Notes under the pieces: generated by a model | Database searches by the model: none | What the model was told of the DNA's origin: nothing | The model's input: only the letters and a program-made list of their open reading frames with translations | Shown here: one piece after another, positions 46,834-56,765 of the stretch | How positions within the stretch are numbered: position 1 is the stretch's first letter | Layout of the letters: the number at the start of each line of letters is the position of its first letter | Assembly (NCBI RefSeq): GCF_020524285.1 | Contig: NZ_JAIVKX010000003.1 | Location: 248,001-312,000 of the forward strand | Source of the DNA: Alloyangia pacifica | GTDB taxonomy: Bacteria > Pseudomonadota > Alphaproteobacteria > Rhodobacterales > Rhodobacteraceae | Reading direction: 5' to 3' | DNA length: 64,000 nt | Position numbers and translations under genes: made by a program

Positions 46834-47171
46834 CCGGCGTCTTTCCGGCGTGCATCACCGAAAAGTTCATGCCGAAGTTGCACTTACCGAACACGCCGCA
46901 CAGCGCGGATGATCCCTCCCAGCAGGCACAGCCCATCCCACGCGCCCGGACCCCGGCATCCCCTCCGAGGCCCGATGCGCGCTCAAACCCTTGTCGTGTT
47001 TGTTCCGTGAGTGGTGGCACGACGGCTTGCTCTTCCGATTTGCAGGCGAAATCGTTAAAAAAACAGAAACGAGGGAGAGATTCCCCCGCCACCCATGGTG
47101 AATCCCCCCGCAGCTTGCCGTTGACGCAACACGTGATAGAAGCCCGGCGCTCCTGCCGGAAAGGACTCAGT

Positions 47172-47960
47172 TTGACCGACACGCCCCGACGTCTCGAACA
47201 TCCGAACATGAACGCGCAGCTTCTGCACTGGTGGATGCGCGACTACGATCATGTCTTCGTGGTGCTCAACCCCTTCTTCCGGGTGCCCGGCTTCACGCCG
47301 GAAACCACCGCCTGGGGACCGCTGCGCAGCGAGGCGACGACTCCGCAGGAACTGGAAGCGCTGCTCGAGAGCCTTGGCGGCCCGCAACCCGACCAGGCCC
47401 CCGACGCCTTCGACGAGATCATCAAGACCACCGGCCAGCCGGTGCGCTGGGACATGATCGCCCAGGCGCTCGGCGTGAGCGATTTCCGGCATTTCGCGCG
47501 GACGGTCTGGCTCTGGGTGATCGGCGCCGAGCCGCCGGACCTCGACGCCACGCTGGTCTCGCGGATCGCCCGGCACTGCCGCACCGAGGGGCTCTACAAG
47601 CCTGAGGAGGACTGGCTGCCGCTGGTGCTCGAACCGATGCTGATTCCCTACCTCGAGGCGCTCGGCCTCGACGAGGTCACGCTCTGGGACGAGACCCGCA
47701 CCTCCTCGCTGGACTGCCCGATCGAAGCCTTCCACCGCGACGAGGCGCCCGTGGCGCTGATGGATGCGCCGATCTCGGCGGTCTCGGCGCCGGGGCTGCT
47801 GCTGAGCTGGTCGCAGGATCAGGTGACCGGCCTGCTCGCGATCACCGAGGAGGTGCGCCAGAAGGCCGATCCCGGTCGCTTCCTCGAAGGCTTCTGGGCC
47901 GGCGCGGGCACCTCGTCTCTGGTGCTGGATCAGCCGCGCGCCCCTGCCCTGCTGCACTGA
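47172..47960 (+). CDS. hypothetical protein, unrecognised family
   Basis: A 262-residue acidic, tryptophan-rich soluble protein without signal peptide, membrane helix or cysteine-rich motif. Notable stretches are LLHWWMRDYDHVFVVLNPFF, RHFARTVWLWVIGAEPPD and GLLLSWSQDQVTGLLAI. TTG at 47172 (MTDTPRRLEHPN) is preferred because AAAGGA lies seven bases upstream; ATG at 47208 lacks such a site. Neighbours give no functional hint: a candidate sRNA before it and convergent pnp after. It is probably a real gene by codon pattern and length, of unknown function. Confidence 0.75.
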   Translation: MTDTPRRLEHPNMNAQLLHWWMRDYDHVFVVLNPFFRVPGFTPETTAWGPLRSEATTPQELEALLESLGGPQPDQAPDAFDEIIKTTGQPVRWDMIAQALGVSDFRHFARTVWLWVIGAEPPDLDATLVSRIARHCRTEGLYKPEEDWLPLVLEPMLIPYLEALGLDEVTLWDETRTSSLDCPIEAFHRDEAPVALMDAPISAVSAPGLLLSWSQDQVTGLLAITEEVRQKADPGRFLEGFWAGAGTSSLVLDQPRAPALLH

Positions 47961-48026
47961 GCCCTGCTGCACTGAGCGTCCGCCCGCGCTCGACAGGGCA
48001 CTACAAAACAGGACGCCGCAAAGCAA

Positions 48027-48054
48027 AACGCCCCGACCGAAAGGCCGGGGCGTT
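48027..48054. terminator. bidirectional terminator between hypothetical gene and pnp
   Basis: AACGCCCCG pairs with CGGGGCGTT around a GAAA-containing loop; T-rich tracts follow on both strands (CGCATTTT and TTTTGC). It serves the convergent pair. Confidence 0.85.
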
Positions 48055-48084
48055 CGCATTTTCAGACGTGGCCGAGGCCGCGGA

Positions 48085-50226
48085 TCACTCCGCGGTCTCT
48101 TCCTTCTTCTCCGCCGAGATTTCCTCGCCGGTTTCCTGGTCGACCATCTTCATGGCGAGGCGCACCTTGCCGCGGTCGTCGAAGCCGAGCAGCTTCACGT
48201 AGACTTCCTGGCCTTCCTTCAGCACATCCGACGGATGGTTCAGGCGGCGGTTCTCGATCTGGCTGACGTGCACCAGGCCGTCGCGCTTGCCGAAGAAGTT
48301 CACGAAGGCGCCGAAATCGACGATCTTCACGACCTTGCCCTTGTAGATCGCGCCCTCTTCCGGCTCCGCCACGATCGAGTAGATCATGTCGTAGGCCTTC
48401 TGGATGGCTTCGCCGTTGGCCGAGGCGATCTTGATCACGCCATCGTCGTTGATGTCGACCTTGGCGCCCGACACTTCGACGATCTCGCGGATCACCTTGC
48501 CGCCCGAGCCGATCACTTCACGGATCTTGTCGGTCGGGATCTGCATGGTCTCGATGCGCGGTGCGTGGACCGAGAAATCGCTGGCCTCGGTGAGCGCCTT
48601 GGCCATCTCGCCGAGGATGTGCATCCGGCCGTCCTTGGCCTGTGCCAGGGCCTGCTTCATGATCTCGGGGGTGATGCCCGCGACCTTGATGTCCATCTGC
48701 AGCGAGGTGATGCCGTTCTCGGTGCCTGCGACCTTGAAGTCCATGTCGCCGAGGTGGTCCTCGTCGCCGAGGATGTCGGTCAGGACCGCATACTCACCGT
48801 CGTCTTCCAGCACGAGGCCCATGGCCACACCGGCCACCGGCGCCTTCAGCGGAACGCCCGCATCCATCATCGACAGCGAGCCGCCGCAGACGGAGGCCAT
48901 CGAGGACGAACCGTTGGATTCGGTGATCTCGGACACCACGCGGATGGTGTAGGGGAAGTCGGTCGGGGCGGGCAGCACGGCCTGCAGCGCGCGCCATGCC
49001 AGCTTGCCGTGGCCGATTTCGCGGCGACCCGGCGAGCCAACGCGGCCCACTTCACCAACCGAGTACGGCGGGAAGTTGTAGTGCAGCAGGAAGTTGCTGC
49101 GGAAGTTGCCGTGCAGCGCGTCGATGATCTGCTCGTCGTCGCCGGTGCCCAGCGTGGTCACGACCAGCGCCTGCGTCTCACCGCGGGTGAACAGCGACGA
49201 GCCGTGGGTGCGCGGCAGAACCGAGGTTTCCGACACGATCGGGCGGACCTGGTCGAGCGCGCGGCCGTCGATGCGGCGCTTGTTCTTCACCACGTCCGAG
49301 CGCAGCACGACCGACTCGAGCTTCTTGATCGCCGAACCGAGGTTCGCGTCTTCGAGCTGTTCTTCGCTCAACTGTGCCTTGATCTCTTCCTTCACGCCAG
49401 CGACGGCGGCGACGCGCGCCTGCTTGTCGGTGATCGCGTAGGCGTCCTTCATCTTGGCTTCGCCAAGACCCTTCACCACGTCGAACAGCTCGGAGTAATC
49501 CGGTGCCTGGAAGTCGAAGGGCTCTTTCGCGGCAGATTCGGCCAGATCGATGATCAGATCGACAACCGGCTGGATCTGCTCGTGCGCGAAGGTCACGGCG
49601 CCCAGCATCTCTTCTTCGGTCAGCTCGTAAGCTTCCGACTCCACCATCATCACGGCGTCTTTGGTGCCGGCGACGACGAGGTCGAGACGCTGCTCGGGGT
49701 TGTTGCGCAGCCCCTGCATGTCGTCGACGGTCGGGTTCAGCACGTAGTCGCCGTCGGTGTAGCCGACGCGGCAGCCGGCGATCGGGCCCATGAAGGGCAC
49801 GCCCGAGATGGTCAGCGCGGCGGACGCGGCGATCATGGCGACGACGTCGGGGTCGTTGACCAGGTCGTGCGACAGCACGGTGCACATCACCAGCACTTCA
49901 TGCTTGAAGCCGGGGACGAAGAGCGGACGGATCGGACGGTCGATCAGGCGTGCGGTCAGCGTCTCTTTCTCGGTCGGACGCGCCTCGCGCTTGAAGAAGC
50001 CACCGGGCACCTTGCCCGCGGCGTAGTATTTTTCCTGGTAGTGAACGGTCAGCGGGAAGAAATCCTGGCCCGGCTTCGGTTCCTTCGCGAAGGTCACGTT
50101 GGCCATGACCGAGGTCTCGCCGAGCGTGGCGATGACGGTGCCGTCTGCCTGACGGGCAACCTTGCCGGTCTCGAGGGTGAGGGTTTCCTCGCCCCACTGC
50201 ATGGATTTCGTCGTTACGTTGAACAT
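48085..50226 (-). CDS. pnp: polyribonucleotide nucleotidyltransferase
   Basis: Phosphorolytic 3'-5' exoribonuclease (PNPase) and degradosome component, 713 residues. Two RNase PH domains are present: the first begins [19 protein letters not shown] and the second [14 protein letters not shown] with the catalytic [15 protein letters not shown] region. A KH domain ([11 protein letters not shown]) and an S1 domain ([18 protein letters not shown]) end the protein. It lies behind rpsO, and a branched leader precedes it. Confidence 0.97.
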   Translation of the reverse strand: MFNVTTKSMQWGEETLTLETGKVARQADGTVIATLGETSVMANVTFAKEPKPGQDFFPLTVHYQEKYYAAGKVPGGFFKREARPTEKETLTARLIDRPIRPLFVPGFKHEVLVMCTVLSHDLVNDPDVVAMIAASAALTISGVPFMGPIAGCRVGYTDGDYVLNPTVDDMQGLRNNPEQRLDLVVAGTKDAVMMVESEAYELTEEEMLGAVTFAHEQIQPVVDLIIDLAESAAKEPFDFQAPDYSELFDVVKGLGEAKMKDAYAITDKQARVAAVAGVKEEIKAQLSEEQLEDANLGSAIKKLESVVLRSDVVKNKRRIDGRALDQVRPIVSETSVLPRTHGSSLFTRGETQALVVTTLGTGDDEQIIDALHGNFRSNFLLHYNFPPYSVGEVGRVGSPGRREIGHGKLAWRALQAVLPAPTDFPYTIRVVSEITESNGSSSMASVCGGSLSMMDAGVPLKAPVAGVAMGLVLEDDGEYAVLTDILGDEDHLGDMDFKVAGTENGITSLQMDIKVAGITPEIMKQALAQAKDGRMHILGEMAKALTEASDFSVHAPRIETMQIPTDKIREVIGSGGKVIREIVEVSGAKVDINDDGVIKIASANGEAIQKAYDMIYSIVAEPEEGAIYKGKVVKIVDFGAFVNFFGKRDGLVHVSQIENRRLNHPSDVLKEGQEVYVKLLGFDDRGKVRLAMKMVDQETGEEISAEKKEETAE

Positions 50227-50242
50227 GTAGCGTATCCTGTAA

Positions 50243-50303
50243 GGGAGCACTCCCGGCCCTCCGGGTCTCCCGTTTGCATGGTGGCCCCATTGCCACCGCT
50301 CCC
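50243..50303 (-). promoter_or_regulatory. branched structured leader of pnp
   Basis: On the minus strand an outer stem GGGAGC/GCTCCC (50298-50303/50243-50248) encloses GGTGGC/GCCACC (50292-50297/50280-50285) and a CGGGAG-type hairpin, ending 17 bases before the pnp ATG. In E. coli a leader hairpin cleaved by RNase III mediates PNPase autoregulation; a similar role is inferred here from position and structure only. Confidence 0.5.
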
Positions 50304-50452
50304 TATCCTCTTGCATGTGCCCGGGAGCCAAAGGCGTCACGTCTCAGATGGGGCGCGCATACATGAGAATCCGCCTTTTGGGAAGCAATAAGCGCGGCGC
50401 ACCCCCGGACAGGCCGGGGCCTGCCACCCGGCGCGAGGCACGAAACGCAAAA

Positions 50453-50475
50453 CGCCCGCTCCAGGGGAGCGGGCG
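50453..50475 (-). terminator. terminator after rpsO
   Basis: A 10-bp stem CGCCCGCTCC/GGAGCGGGCG with a three-base loop is followed on the minus strand by TTTTGCGTTT, 25 bases after the rpsO stop. It partly insulates pnp from rpsO. Confidence 0.88.
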
Positions 50476-50500
50476 CTGCGAATTCCGTATCCTGAGCGGA

Positions 50501-50770
50501 TCAGCGGCGGATGCCGAGACGCTGGATGAGGTCGGTGTAACGCGCCTCTTCCTTGCCCTTCAGGTAGTCCAGCAGCTTGCGGCGCTGCGCCACGAGCTTC
50601 AGAAGGCCACGACGGGAGTGGTTGTCCTTCTTGTGGGTCTTGAAGTGCTCGGTCAGGGTCGAGATGCGGCTGGTGAGGATGGCAACTTGGACTTCGGGCG
50701 AACCGGTGTCGCCTTCCTTGGTTGCGAATTCCTTCATCAGGCGGTTCTTTTCTTCAACGGTGATCGACAT
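50501..50770 (-). CDS. rpsO: 30S ribosomal protein S15
   Basis: Primary 16S rRNA-binding protein of the small subunit platform. It has 89 residues, exactly the usual length; the family pattern [32 protein letters not shown] and [13 protein letters not shown] is complete. AAGGAG precedes the ATG. rpsO followed by pnp is a conserved bacterial pairing. Confidence 0.98.
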   Translation of the reverse strand: MSITVEEKNRLMKEFATKEGDTGSPEVQVAILTSRISTLTEHFKTHKKDNHSRRGLLKLVAQRRKLLDYLKGKEEARYTDLIQRLGIRR

Positions 50771-50922
50771 CGGGGTCTCCTTGAAGGTTAGAGGGATGGC
50801 ACAAGCCGGGATGTCGTCCAGCAGGGCCCTTGGAGAGCACCGGCCCGCATGGCCGGATGCGCGCGTATAGGGCGATTCAGCCGCAAAGGGAAGCCCGAAG
50901 TTCGGGGTGCGGCCAGATGCGG

Positions 50923-51456
50923 TCAACCGGCGGCGGGACCGTCCGGCCGATGCCAGAGCCGCGGCTGCTGGCGGTAGGCGACGTAGAGCGGGTGCCGTGG
51001 ATGCCCGTCCTTGGTCAGTCCGAGCACATGCACCGCGCCGGTGAGCTGCGCCGCGATCTCCGCGCCCCGCCCCCTGTGCCCGCCGTGCATCCCCCAGCCC
51101 GCCAGCGTCATGCCCGCCTCGGCATGCCAGCGCAGCAGCAACGCGTCGTTCTCCGACCCCACCGGCGCCTCGGCGCGGCGCAGCTCGGCCGGTGTCGGCG
51201 CGCGAAAGGCGAAGATATTGGCGATGCGCATGCCGCCGAAGCCCATCGCCTGCGCCCGCCGCTGGCAGCGCTCGATGGTGGGATCGTTGCGCCGCTCGTC
51301 GGCGCGGGCGGGATTGAGCATGACCCAGAGCAGGAGCGGCCCCGGCGTTTCCCGCCACACCCGCTCCAGCCCGTAGCGATAGCTGCCACAGGGCGAGTAG
51401 AGCGCCCGCGAGCGCGTGCCGTTGTCCTCGTGCCGCCGTTCGATCATGCGGCCCAT
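50923..51456 (-). CDS. DUF1643 domain protein
   Basis: A 177-residue protein of the DUF1643 family, function unknown. Typical segments are [47 protein letters not shown] and the C-terminal [15 protein letters not shown]. It may be nucleic-acid or nucleotide related, but there is no catalytic signature I can defend. Start is ATG at 51456; 51447 is possible. It is divergent from the dehydratase gene. Confidence 0.88.
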   Translation of the reverse strand: MGRMIERRHEDNGTRSRALYSPCGSYRYGLERVWRETPGPLLLWVMLNPARADERRNDPTIERCQRRAQAMGFGGMRIANIFAFRAPTPAELRRAEAPVGSENDALLLRWHAEAGMTLAGWGMHGGHRGRGAEIAAQLTGAVHVLGLTKDGHPRHPLYVAYRQQPRLWHRPDGPAAG

Positions 51457-51548
51457 CTCGCCGCCCCCGCCGCCGCTTGGCAAGCCCGTTGACACGCCCC
51501 CCGCCCCGGCACAGGGTCTGGCCGAAACCGACAAGCCGAGGACATCCC

Positions 51549-52520
51549 ATGGACATCTCCCGCATCGAGGCCGCCGCCGGGCGGCTGCAGGGCCACGCCC
51601 GCCGCACGCCGCTGCTCTCTTCGCCCTTCCTCGACGAGATCGCCGGGCGCCGCGTGCTGGTGAAGGCGGAATGCCTGCAGCACACCGGCAGCTTCAAGTT
51701 CCGCGGCGCCTGGTCGGCGCTCTCGGCGCTCGATCCGGAGGTCCGGGCCAAGGGAGTGATCGCCTTCTCCTCGGGCAACCACGCGCAGGGCATCGCGGCG
51801 GCGGCCAAGGGCTTCGGCGTTCCGGCGGTGATCATCATGCCCGCCGACGCCCCCGCCGCGAAGGTCGCGGGCACCAGGGGGCTGGGCGCCGAGGTGGTGC
51901 CCTATGACCGCGAGACCGAAGACCGCGACGCGCTCGGCGCCAAGCTGGCGGCGGAGCGGGGTCTCACGCTGGTCAAACCCTTCGACGAGCCCGAGGTGAT
52001 CGCCGGGCAGGGCACCTGCGGGCTCGAGATCGCCGAGCAGGCCGCCGAGGCCGGCGTGACCGAGGCCGATGTGCTGGTCTGCTGCGGCGGCGGCGGGCTG
52101 ACCTCTGGCATCGCGCTGGCGCTCGAGGCCAAGGCCCCCGGCCTGCGCGTGCGCCCGGCCGAGCCCGAGGGGTTCGACGACGTGAAACGCTCGCTCGCCG
52201 CGGGCACCATCCAGCGCAACCCGGCCCTGGGCGGCAATATCTGCGACGCCATCGTCACGCCGCAGCCGGGCAACCTCACCTTCCCGATCATGCACAGGCT
52301 CTGCGGCCCCGGCCTCGCCGTCTCCGAGGAGGAGGCGCTGAAGGCCATGCAACTCGCCGTCCGGCACCTGAAGATCGTCGCCGAGCCCGGCGGCGCGGTG
52401 GCCCTTGCCTCGGCGCTCTTCCGCAAGGAGGAGATCGCCGGCGACGCGGTGATCTGCACCGTCTCGGGCGGCAACGTCGATCCCGCGATCCTTGCCCGCG
52501 CCCTCGCGTTGGATATCTGA
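51549..52520 (+). CDS. threonine/serine dehydratase (PLP fold type II)
   Basis: A 323-residue PLP enzyme without the C-terminal ACT domain of biosynthetic IlvA, so a catabolic-type threonine/serine dehydratase or serine racemase-like enzyme. The PLP lysine is in [11 protein letters not shown], the phosphate loop is [10 protein letters not shown], and [10 protein letters not shown] is present. Beta-hydroxyaspartate dehydratase is a close relative but its pathway genes are not nearby. GAGGA precedes the ATG. Confidence 0.88.
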   Translation: MDISRIEAAAGRLQGHARRTPLLSSPFLDEIAGRRVLVKAECLQHTGSFKFRGAWSALSALDPEVRAKGVIAFSSGNHAQGIAAAAKGFGVPAVIIMPADAPAAKVAGTRGLGAEVVPYDRETEDRDALGAKLAAERGLTLVKPFDEPEVIAGQGTCGLEIAEQAAEAGVTEADVLVCCGGGGLTSGIALALEAKAPGLRVRPAEPEGFDDVKRSLAAGTIQRNPALGGNICDAIVTPQPGNLTFPIMHRLCGPGLAVSEEEALKAMQLAVRHLKIVAEPGGAVALASALFRKEEIAGDAVICTVSGGNVDPAILARALALDI

Positions 52521-52528
52521 AAGGGAAC

Positions 52529-52566
52529 GGGCGCGGCCCTGACCGGACCGCGCCCTTCTTCTCTTT
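52529..52566 (+). terminator. terminator after the dehydratase gene
   Basis: GGGCGCGGCCC pairs with GGACCGCGCCC (one mismatch) and is followed by TTCTTCTCTTTT. It lies eight bases after the stop and runs straight into a dispersed-element copy. Confidence 0.85.
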
Positions 52567-52610
52567 TCAAATACGCCGGGGAGCGCGAGGGGCTGGCCCC
52601 TCGCACCCTG
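52563..52610 (+). repeat. 3'-end dispersed element, copy 6 (variant)
   Basis: CTTTTCAAATACGCCGGGGA is followed by a GCGAGGGG-CT-GGCCCCTCGC hairpin. The AAATA(T/C)-CCGGGG core and the C-rich hairpin match the other copies, but here the 5' part is the T-run of a regular terminator rather than TTCGTCTAG. Confidence 0.6.
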
Positions 52611-52622
52611 CGATGCCGCCGC

Positions 52623-52826
52623 TCAGTCGTTGAGCCGCCGCGCCTCGTCGATCAGCATCACCGGGATGCCGTCGCGGATCGGAAAGGCCAGCCCCGCGCC
52701 CTTGCTGAGCAGTTCCTGGCGGTCGGCATCGTACTCGAGCACCGCGTGGGTCACCGGGCAGACCAGGGCCTCGAGCATGTGGCGGTCGAAGGTGATGGTG
52801 TCTTCGGTCATGGGATCGGGGCTCAT
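52623..52826 (-). CDS. Trm112/UPF0434 family small protein
   Basis: A 67-residue protein of the Trm112p-like (UPF0434/YcaR) family: [16 protein letters not shown] and [22 protein letters not shown]. Eukaryotic and archaeal Trm112 activates methyltransferases; the bacterial role is unclear. Only one cysteine of the usual zinc-ribbon set remains. Its start overlaps the LON-domain gene stop (ATGA), so the two are coupled. Confidence 0.9.
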   Translation of the reverse strand: MSPDPMTEDTITFDRHMLEALVCPVTHAVLEYDADRQELLSKGAGLAFPIRDGIPVMLIDEARRLND

Positions 52827-53467
52827 TGGATCAGGTCCTCTTCTCCGCCGCGCAGGGCAAACTCGATCAGCGTCACAAGAGTCTCGCGGCGCGACTCCAG
52901 CCGCGGCGCTTCCAGCAGCGCCTGCTTCTCCTCGGGGGCGAAGTCCAGCAGCATCGAGAGCGAGTTGATCAGCAGCTCGTCCTCGGCATCCTTCAGCGTG
53001 TCCCAGTCGGCGGAGAGGCCGCGCGCGTCGAAGTAGCGGTCCAGAAGCTTCAGGAAGGCGCCCCGGTTGAACGTGTCATCGCAATCGGCGTGCGGGTCGA
53101 GATCGTGCTCGAACCCCTCCCAGCTGACCTTGCAGCGGCGGTAGGGGGTGAAGCCCTCGACCTCCTCGATGACCCGGAACCGCGACAGCCCCGAGAGCGT
53201 GATCATGTAGCGCCCGTCCTCGGTCTCCGAGAACTGCGTGACCCGCCCGGCGCAGCCGATGCGCTGCAAGGGCGGCTTGTCACTGTCCCCATTGCCCGCG
53301 GGCTGCACCATGCCGATCAGCCGCGCATCGCTCTTGAGCGCATCGTCGAGCATCGCCAGGTAGCGCGGCTCGAAGATGTGCAGCGGCAGGCGCGAGCGCG
53401 GCAGCAGCAGGGCACCGGGAAGTGGGAAAACCGGGATGATCCCCGGAAGATCGGTTCGTCTCACCAT
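52823..53467 (-). CDS. LON N-terminal (substrate-binding) domain protein
   Basis: A 214-residue stand-alone LON substrate-binding domain protein without ATPase or protease part. It has [32 protein letters not shown] and the [11 protein letters not shown] region. Related proteins may aid proteolysis or protein quality control; no enzyme activity is expected. ATG at 53467 gives the family N-terminus; 53488 is possible. It follows the CnoX-like thioredoxin gene, consistent with a proteostasis theme. Confidence 0.9.
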   Translation of the reverse strand: MVRRTDLPGIIPVFPLPGALLLPRSRLPLHIFEPRYLAMLDDALKSDARLIGMVQPAGNGDSDKPPLQRIGCAGRVTQFSETEDGRYMITLSGLSRFRVIEEVEGFTPYRRCKVSWEGFEHDLDPHADCDDTFNRGAFLKLLDRYFDARGLSADWDTLKDAEDELLINSLSMLLDFAPEEKQALLEAPRLESRRETLVTLIEFALRGGEEDLIQ

Positions 53468-53494
53468 GACCTGCGAGCTAGGGCGCATCGGCGC

Positions 53495-54406
53495 TCAGGC
53501 AAATATCATCGAGCTGAGCTTGCGCCGGCCGTTCAGCAGCACCGGATCGTTCGGCTTGAGCGCCTCGAAGATGGTGAAGAGCTGCGCCTTGGCGGCCCCG
53601 TCGTTCCACTCGCGGTCGCGGCGGAAGAGCTCGAGAAGCTGGGTCACCGCCTCTTCGGTCTGGCCATGGGCATAGAGCGCCTGCGCCAGGTCGAAGCGCG
53701 CCTGCAGGTCGGCCGGATCGGCCTCGACCTTGGCGGTCAGCTCGGCGACGGGGCCGGCGTTGCTCGCCTGCTTGGCCAGCTCGATCTTGGCATGGGCCGC
53801 TTCCAGTTCGGGCGCCTTGGAGATCTCCACCGGAGCACCGTTCAGCACGGCCTCGGCCTGCTCGATCTCGCCCAGCTCCAGGTAGCACGACACCATGCCG
53901 GCGAAGGCCTTGGCATTGGCCGGGTCTTCCTCGAGGATCGCCGCGAAGACCTGCGCGGCATCCGCCGCAGCGCCCTGTTCGAGCATTTCCTCGGCGGTGG
54001 CCACGGCCTCGTCGAGCCCGCCCGAAGCGTCGCCGCCCGAGGCGGTGACCACGCGGTCGATGAAGGCCTTCAGCTCGGAGGCGGGCAGCGCGCCCTGGAA
54101 GCCGTCGATCGGCTGACCCTTGTAGAAGGCGTAGACCGTCGGGATCGACTGGATGCGCAGCTGACCGGCGATCATCTGCGCCTCGTCGACGTTGACCTTG
54201 GCCATCTTCACCGCGCCCTTGGCCTCGGTGACGGCGGCTTCCAGTGCCGGGCCGAGCTGCTTGCACGGGCCGCACCAAGGTGCCCAGAAATCGACGATGA
54301 CCGGCACTTCCTGCGAGGCGTCCACCACCTCGGCCATGAAATCGGCTTCGCTGACGTCCTTGATGAGATCGCCCTTGGGGGCCTCGGTCTTGCCCAGTTC
54401 CAGCAT
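53495..54406 (-). CDS. thioredoxin-domain TPR protein (CnoX/YbbN-like)
   Basis: A 303-residue protein: an N-terminal thioredoxin fold (about residues 15-122) with the redox motif WAPWCGPCKQLG, and a C-terminal TPR-type helical region. E. coli CnoX (YbbN) has this layout but an SXXC site and acts as a chaperone-linked holdase; here both cysteines are present, so disulfide reductase activity is also possible. It sits with LON-domain and UPF0434 genes. Confidence 0.92.
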   Translation of the reverse strand: MLELGKTEAPKGDLIKDVSEADFMAEVVDASQEVPVIVDFWAPWCGPCKQLGPALEAAVTEAKGAVKMAKVNVDEAQMIAGQLRIQSIPTVYAFYKGQPIDGFQGALPASELKAFIDRVVTASGGDASGGLDEAVATAEEMLEQGAAADAAQVFAAILEEDPANAKAFAGMVSCYLELGEIEQAEAVLNGAPVEISKAPELEAAHAKIELAKQASNAGPVAELTAKVEADPADLQARFDLAQALYAHGQTEEAVTQLLELFRRDREWNDGAAKAQLFTIFEALKPNDPVLLNGRRKLSSMIFA

Positions 54407-54511
54407 GCTTTATCCTCCGCTGCGGCGGTTTGCTTGGCGTGTTACATGGCGCAGGCGCGGGCATGATGCAAGGGCGCCCCACCCGGACACCCCCACCCCG
54501 GAGCCCCGGGC

Positions 54512-55219
54512 TCAGCTTCGGCGCGAGAGCTGCGCCCAGATCGGCAGGTGATCCGAGGCCCGCCGTGCCGCGCCACCCTGCTCGACCCCGGCATCGTCGA
54601 GCACCAGCGCGCTGCCGTAGGCAATGCCGTCAAGCGCCACGAAGGGGCGCGAGGCGTGGTAGCTGCGGCCCGGCAGAGTGAGGGTGAAATCGCGCTCCCA
54701 GGGCTCGTAGCCGCGCACGTCGGACCATTCGTTGAAATCGCCGAAGATCGCCGCCTCGGCGCGCAGTTCCCCCAGGTGGTCGCGGATCTGGGACATCTGC
54801 TTGAGCCGGTAGCGGCGCAGCAGCCCAAGGTGCGCGCCGACCACGTTCACCCCCTCGACCCGCGCCATGACCGCACCGCGCGGCTCCAGCCCGGGCAACT
54901 CGATGCGCGCGGTCTGGGTAACCTCAAGGCCCCTGCGCACGAAGATCGCATTGCCATGCCAGCCGAGGCTGACCTCGTTGCGAGCCAGATCAACCACATC
55001 GTAGTCGGTTTCCTGCGCGATCAGGAAGCGCGGGATGGCAGCGGGGCGCGGCCCGAGCCGCAGGTCGGCCTCCTGCAGCACCACCACGTCGGCGCCGATC
55101 TGGTTGAGCACCTGCAGGATGCGCGCCGGATCGCGGCGGCGGTCGATGCCCATGGCCTTGCGGATATTGTAGCTGACCACCTTCAGGGCCGGTTTCGGGG
55201 AGGAGGCAACGGAGGACAT
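54512..55219 (-). CDS. endonuclease/exonuclease/phosphatase family protein
   Basis: A 235-residue EEP-fold metallohydrolase. The motifs are SYNIRKAMGIDRRR, VVLQEAD with the metal glutamate, GAHLGLL, IFGDFNEWSD and the terminal RRASDHLPIWAQ with the catalytic histidine. It is related to nucleases and phosphodiesterases of the membrane or lipid context. It is 11 bases after the cardiolipin synthase gene, so the pair is co-transcribed, which hints at lipid metabolism. AAGGTG precedes the ATG. Confidence 0.88.
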   Translation of the reverse strand: MSSVASSPKPALKVVSYNIRKAMGIDRRRDPARILQVLNQIGADVVVLQEADLRLGPRPAAIPRFLIAQETDYDVVDLARNEVSLGWHGNAIFVRRGLEVTQTARIELPGLEPRGAVMARVEGVNVVGAHLGLLRRYRLKQMSQIRDHLGELRAEAAIFGDFNEWSDVRGYEPWERDFTLTLPGRSYHASRPFVALDGIAYGSALVLDDAGVEQGGAARRASDHLPIWAQLSRRS

Positions 55220-55230
55220 GGCGGGCACCT

Positions 55231-56649
55231 TCACAGGATCGGAGCCAGCAGCCGCGCGAAGGGCGCGGCCGCACGGACCCAGAGCGGGTGCTCGTGCAGC
55301 GGCTTCTCCATCTTGTAGGCGCTGGTGAAATCCGCCTCCAGCATCTTCGCCACCCGCGACGCGAAGCCGCGGTCGAAAATCACCGCCATCGTCTCGAAAT
55401 TGAGCCGGAACGAGCGGTTGTCGAGGTTGGCCGAGCCCACGGCGGCCAGATCGTCGTCGACCAGCACCACCTTCTGGTGCACGAAGCCACCCTCGTAGCG
55501 CAGCACCTCGACCCCGGCGGCGCGCACTTCGTCGAAGAAGGCATGGGCGGCGAGCCAGGGCAGGTAGTGGTCGATGGCATCGGGCACCAGCACCTTGACG
55601 TCGCAGCCGCGCAGGGCGGCGCCCACGAGCGCCGAGAGCACGTCCTGGTCGGGGACGAAATAGGGTGAGGCGATCCACACCCGCTCGCGCGCCTCGGCCA
55701 GGGCCGAGATGAAGAACAGCGCGCCGGTGTCCATGTCGTCGGCCGGGCCCGAGGGCAGCACCAGCCCCGAGAGGTTCTCCTCGGCGCTGGCCGGCCGCCA
55801 GTTGAGCCCGCGCCCGATGGTCTCGCCGGTGGCCCAGTGCCAGTCCTCGGCAAAGACCAGTTGCAGCTGCGCCACCATCGGTCCGCGCAGGTGCAGATGG
55901 GTGTCGCGCCAGGGGCCGAAGGTGGGGTTCTTGCCAAGGTAGTCGTCCTTGACGTTGTGGCCGCCGATGAAGCCTTCCTGCCCGTCGATGATCACGGTCT
56001 TGCGGTGATTGCGGAAGTTGATCTGGAAGCGCGAGGTCGGCCCCGGCGCATTGGCCGGATCGACGACCTGCACCCCGGCGTCGCGCAGCGCGTCGAGGTA
56101 CTGTGACGGCAGCCCGTAGCTGCCCACCCCGTCGAAGATCAGCCGCACCTGCACGCCGCGCGCCGAGGCCGCGATCATGCGCTCGGCCATCTCGTTGCCC
56201 ACCCCGTCCTCGGCGATCGTGTAGAACTGCACGAGCAGGTAGTGCTGCGCCCGGTCCATTGCCTCGAAGACCGCACCGAAGGTGGCCCGGCCGTCGACCA
56301 GCAGATCCGCCGCGTTGCCACCGACCGCCGGCATGGCGGCGAGCCGTTCAAAGGCGCGGTAGCGCGTCGGGTCGGCCTCGGCGGGCGGGTAGTCGGCGCA
56401 GAAGGCATCCATCTCGCGCCGCACCCGGCGGCTGCTGCGCCGGGAGACGCGGTAGCCGCGCAGCTTGTGCTGGCCGAAGAAGAGATAGGCCGGCAGGGCG
56501 AACCAAGGGGCGGCGAGCAGGAACACCGTCCAGGCGGCGGCCCCCTGCGGCGTGCGCGCGGTGGTGATCGCGCGCCAGACGGCAAAGGCCACCAGAAGCG
56601 GCAGGACAACCGCCAGAAGGACGGCGAAGATGGTGGTGTTTGAGCCCAT
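55231..56649 (-). CDS. cardiolipin synthase (phospholipase D family)
   Basis: A 472-residue membrane protein joining two phosphatidylglycerols, or PG with PE. Two N-terminal hydrophobic helices (residues 5-28 and 38-58) precede two PLD domains with HKD motifs: NHRKTVIIDGQEGFIGG and VHQKVVLVDDDLAAVGSANLDNRSF in shortened form, HxK with following Asp/Asn. The length and layout match ClsA. It precedes the EEP gene in one operon. Confidence 0.92.
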   Translation of the reverse strand: MGSNTTIFAVLLAVVLPLLVAFAVWRAITTARTPQGAAAWTVFLLAAPWFALPAYLFFGQHKLRGYRVSRRSSRRVRREMDAFCADYPPAEADPTRYRAFERLAAMPAVGGNAADLLVDGRATFGAVFEAMDRAQHYLLVQFYTIAEDGVGNEMAERMIAASARGVQVRLIFDGVGSYGLPSQYLDALRDAGVQVVDPANAPGPTSRFQINFRNHRKTVIIDGQEGFIGGHNVKDDYLGKNPTFGPWRDTHLHLRGPMVAQLQLVFAEDWHWATGETIGRGLNWRPASAEENLSGLVLPSGPADDMDTGALFFISALAEARERVWIASPYFVPDQDVLSALVGAALRGCDVKVLVPDAIDHYLPWLAAHAFFDEVRAAGVEVLRYEGGFVHQKVVLVDDDLAAVGSANLDNRSFRLNFETMAVIFDRGFASRVAKMLEADFTSAYKMEKPLHEHPLWVRAAAPFARLLAPIL

Positions 56650-56727
56650 GGGCCGTGCTCCGGTATTGCGTCCGGGAACCCCGTCCCGGCCCGCCTCAAC
56701 CAGAGCGCATCGCGGATTGTTCCGCAA

Positions 56728-56756
56728 GCGCCCGGGCCTGTGACCGGCCCGGGCGC
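56728..56756 (-). terminator. hairpin after xth
   Basis: An 11-bp stem GCGCCCGGGCC/GGCCCGGGCGC with a seven-base loop lies 10 bases after the xth stop. There is no T-run (TTGCGG follows on the minus strand), so it is probably a weak terminator or 3'-end stabiliser. Confidence 0.6.
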
Positions 56757-56765
56757 CGCTGTGGC

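Larger units (their letters stand above)
46623..47171. other. intergenic region with candidate sRNA
   Basis: A 549-base gap. It contains the candidate sRNA and terminator (to 46833) and, antisense to it, a 38-codon frame. From 46834 to 47171 I see no further gene; a GC-rich half is followed by an A-rich tract at about 47056-47075 and TTGACG at 47121, possibly promoter elements for the gene at 47172. Confidence 0.55.

Noticed and set aside
51549-52520. Beta-hydroxyaspartate dehydratase (BhcB)
   Set aside because: The fold is shared, but none of the other beta-hydroxyaspartate cycle genes lie nearby.
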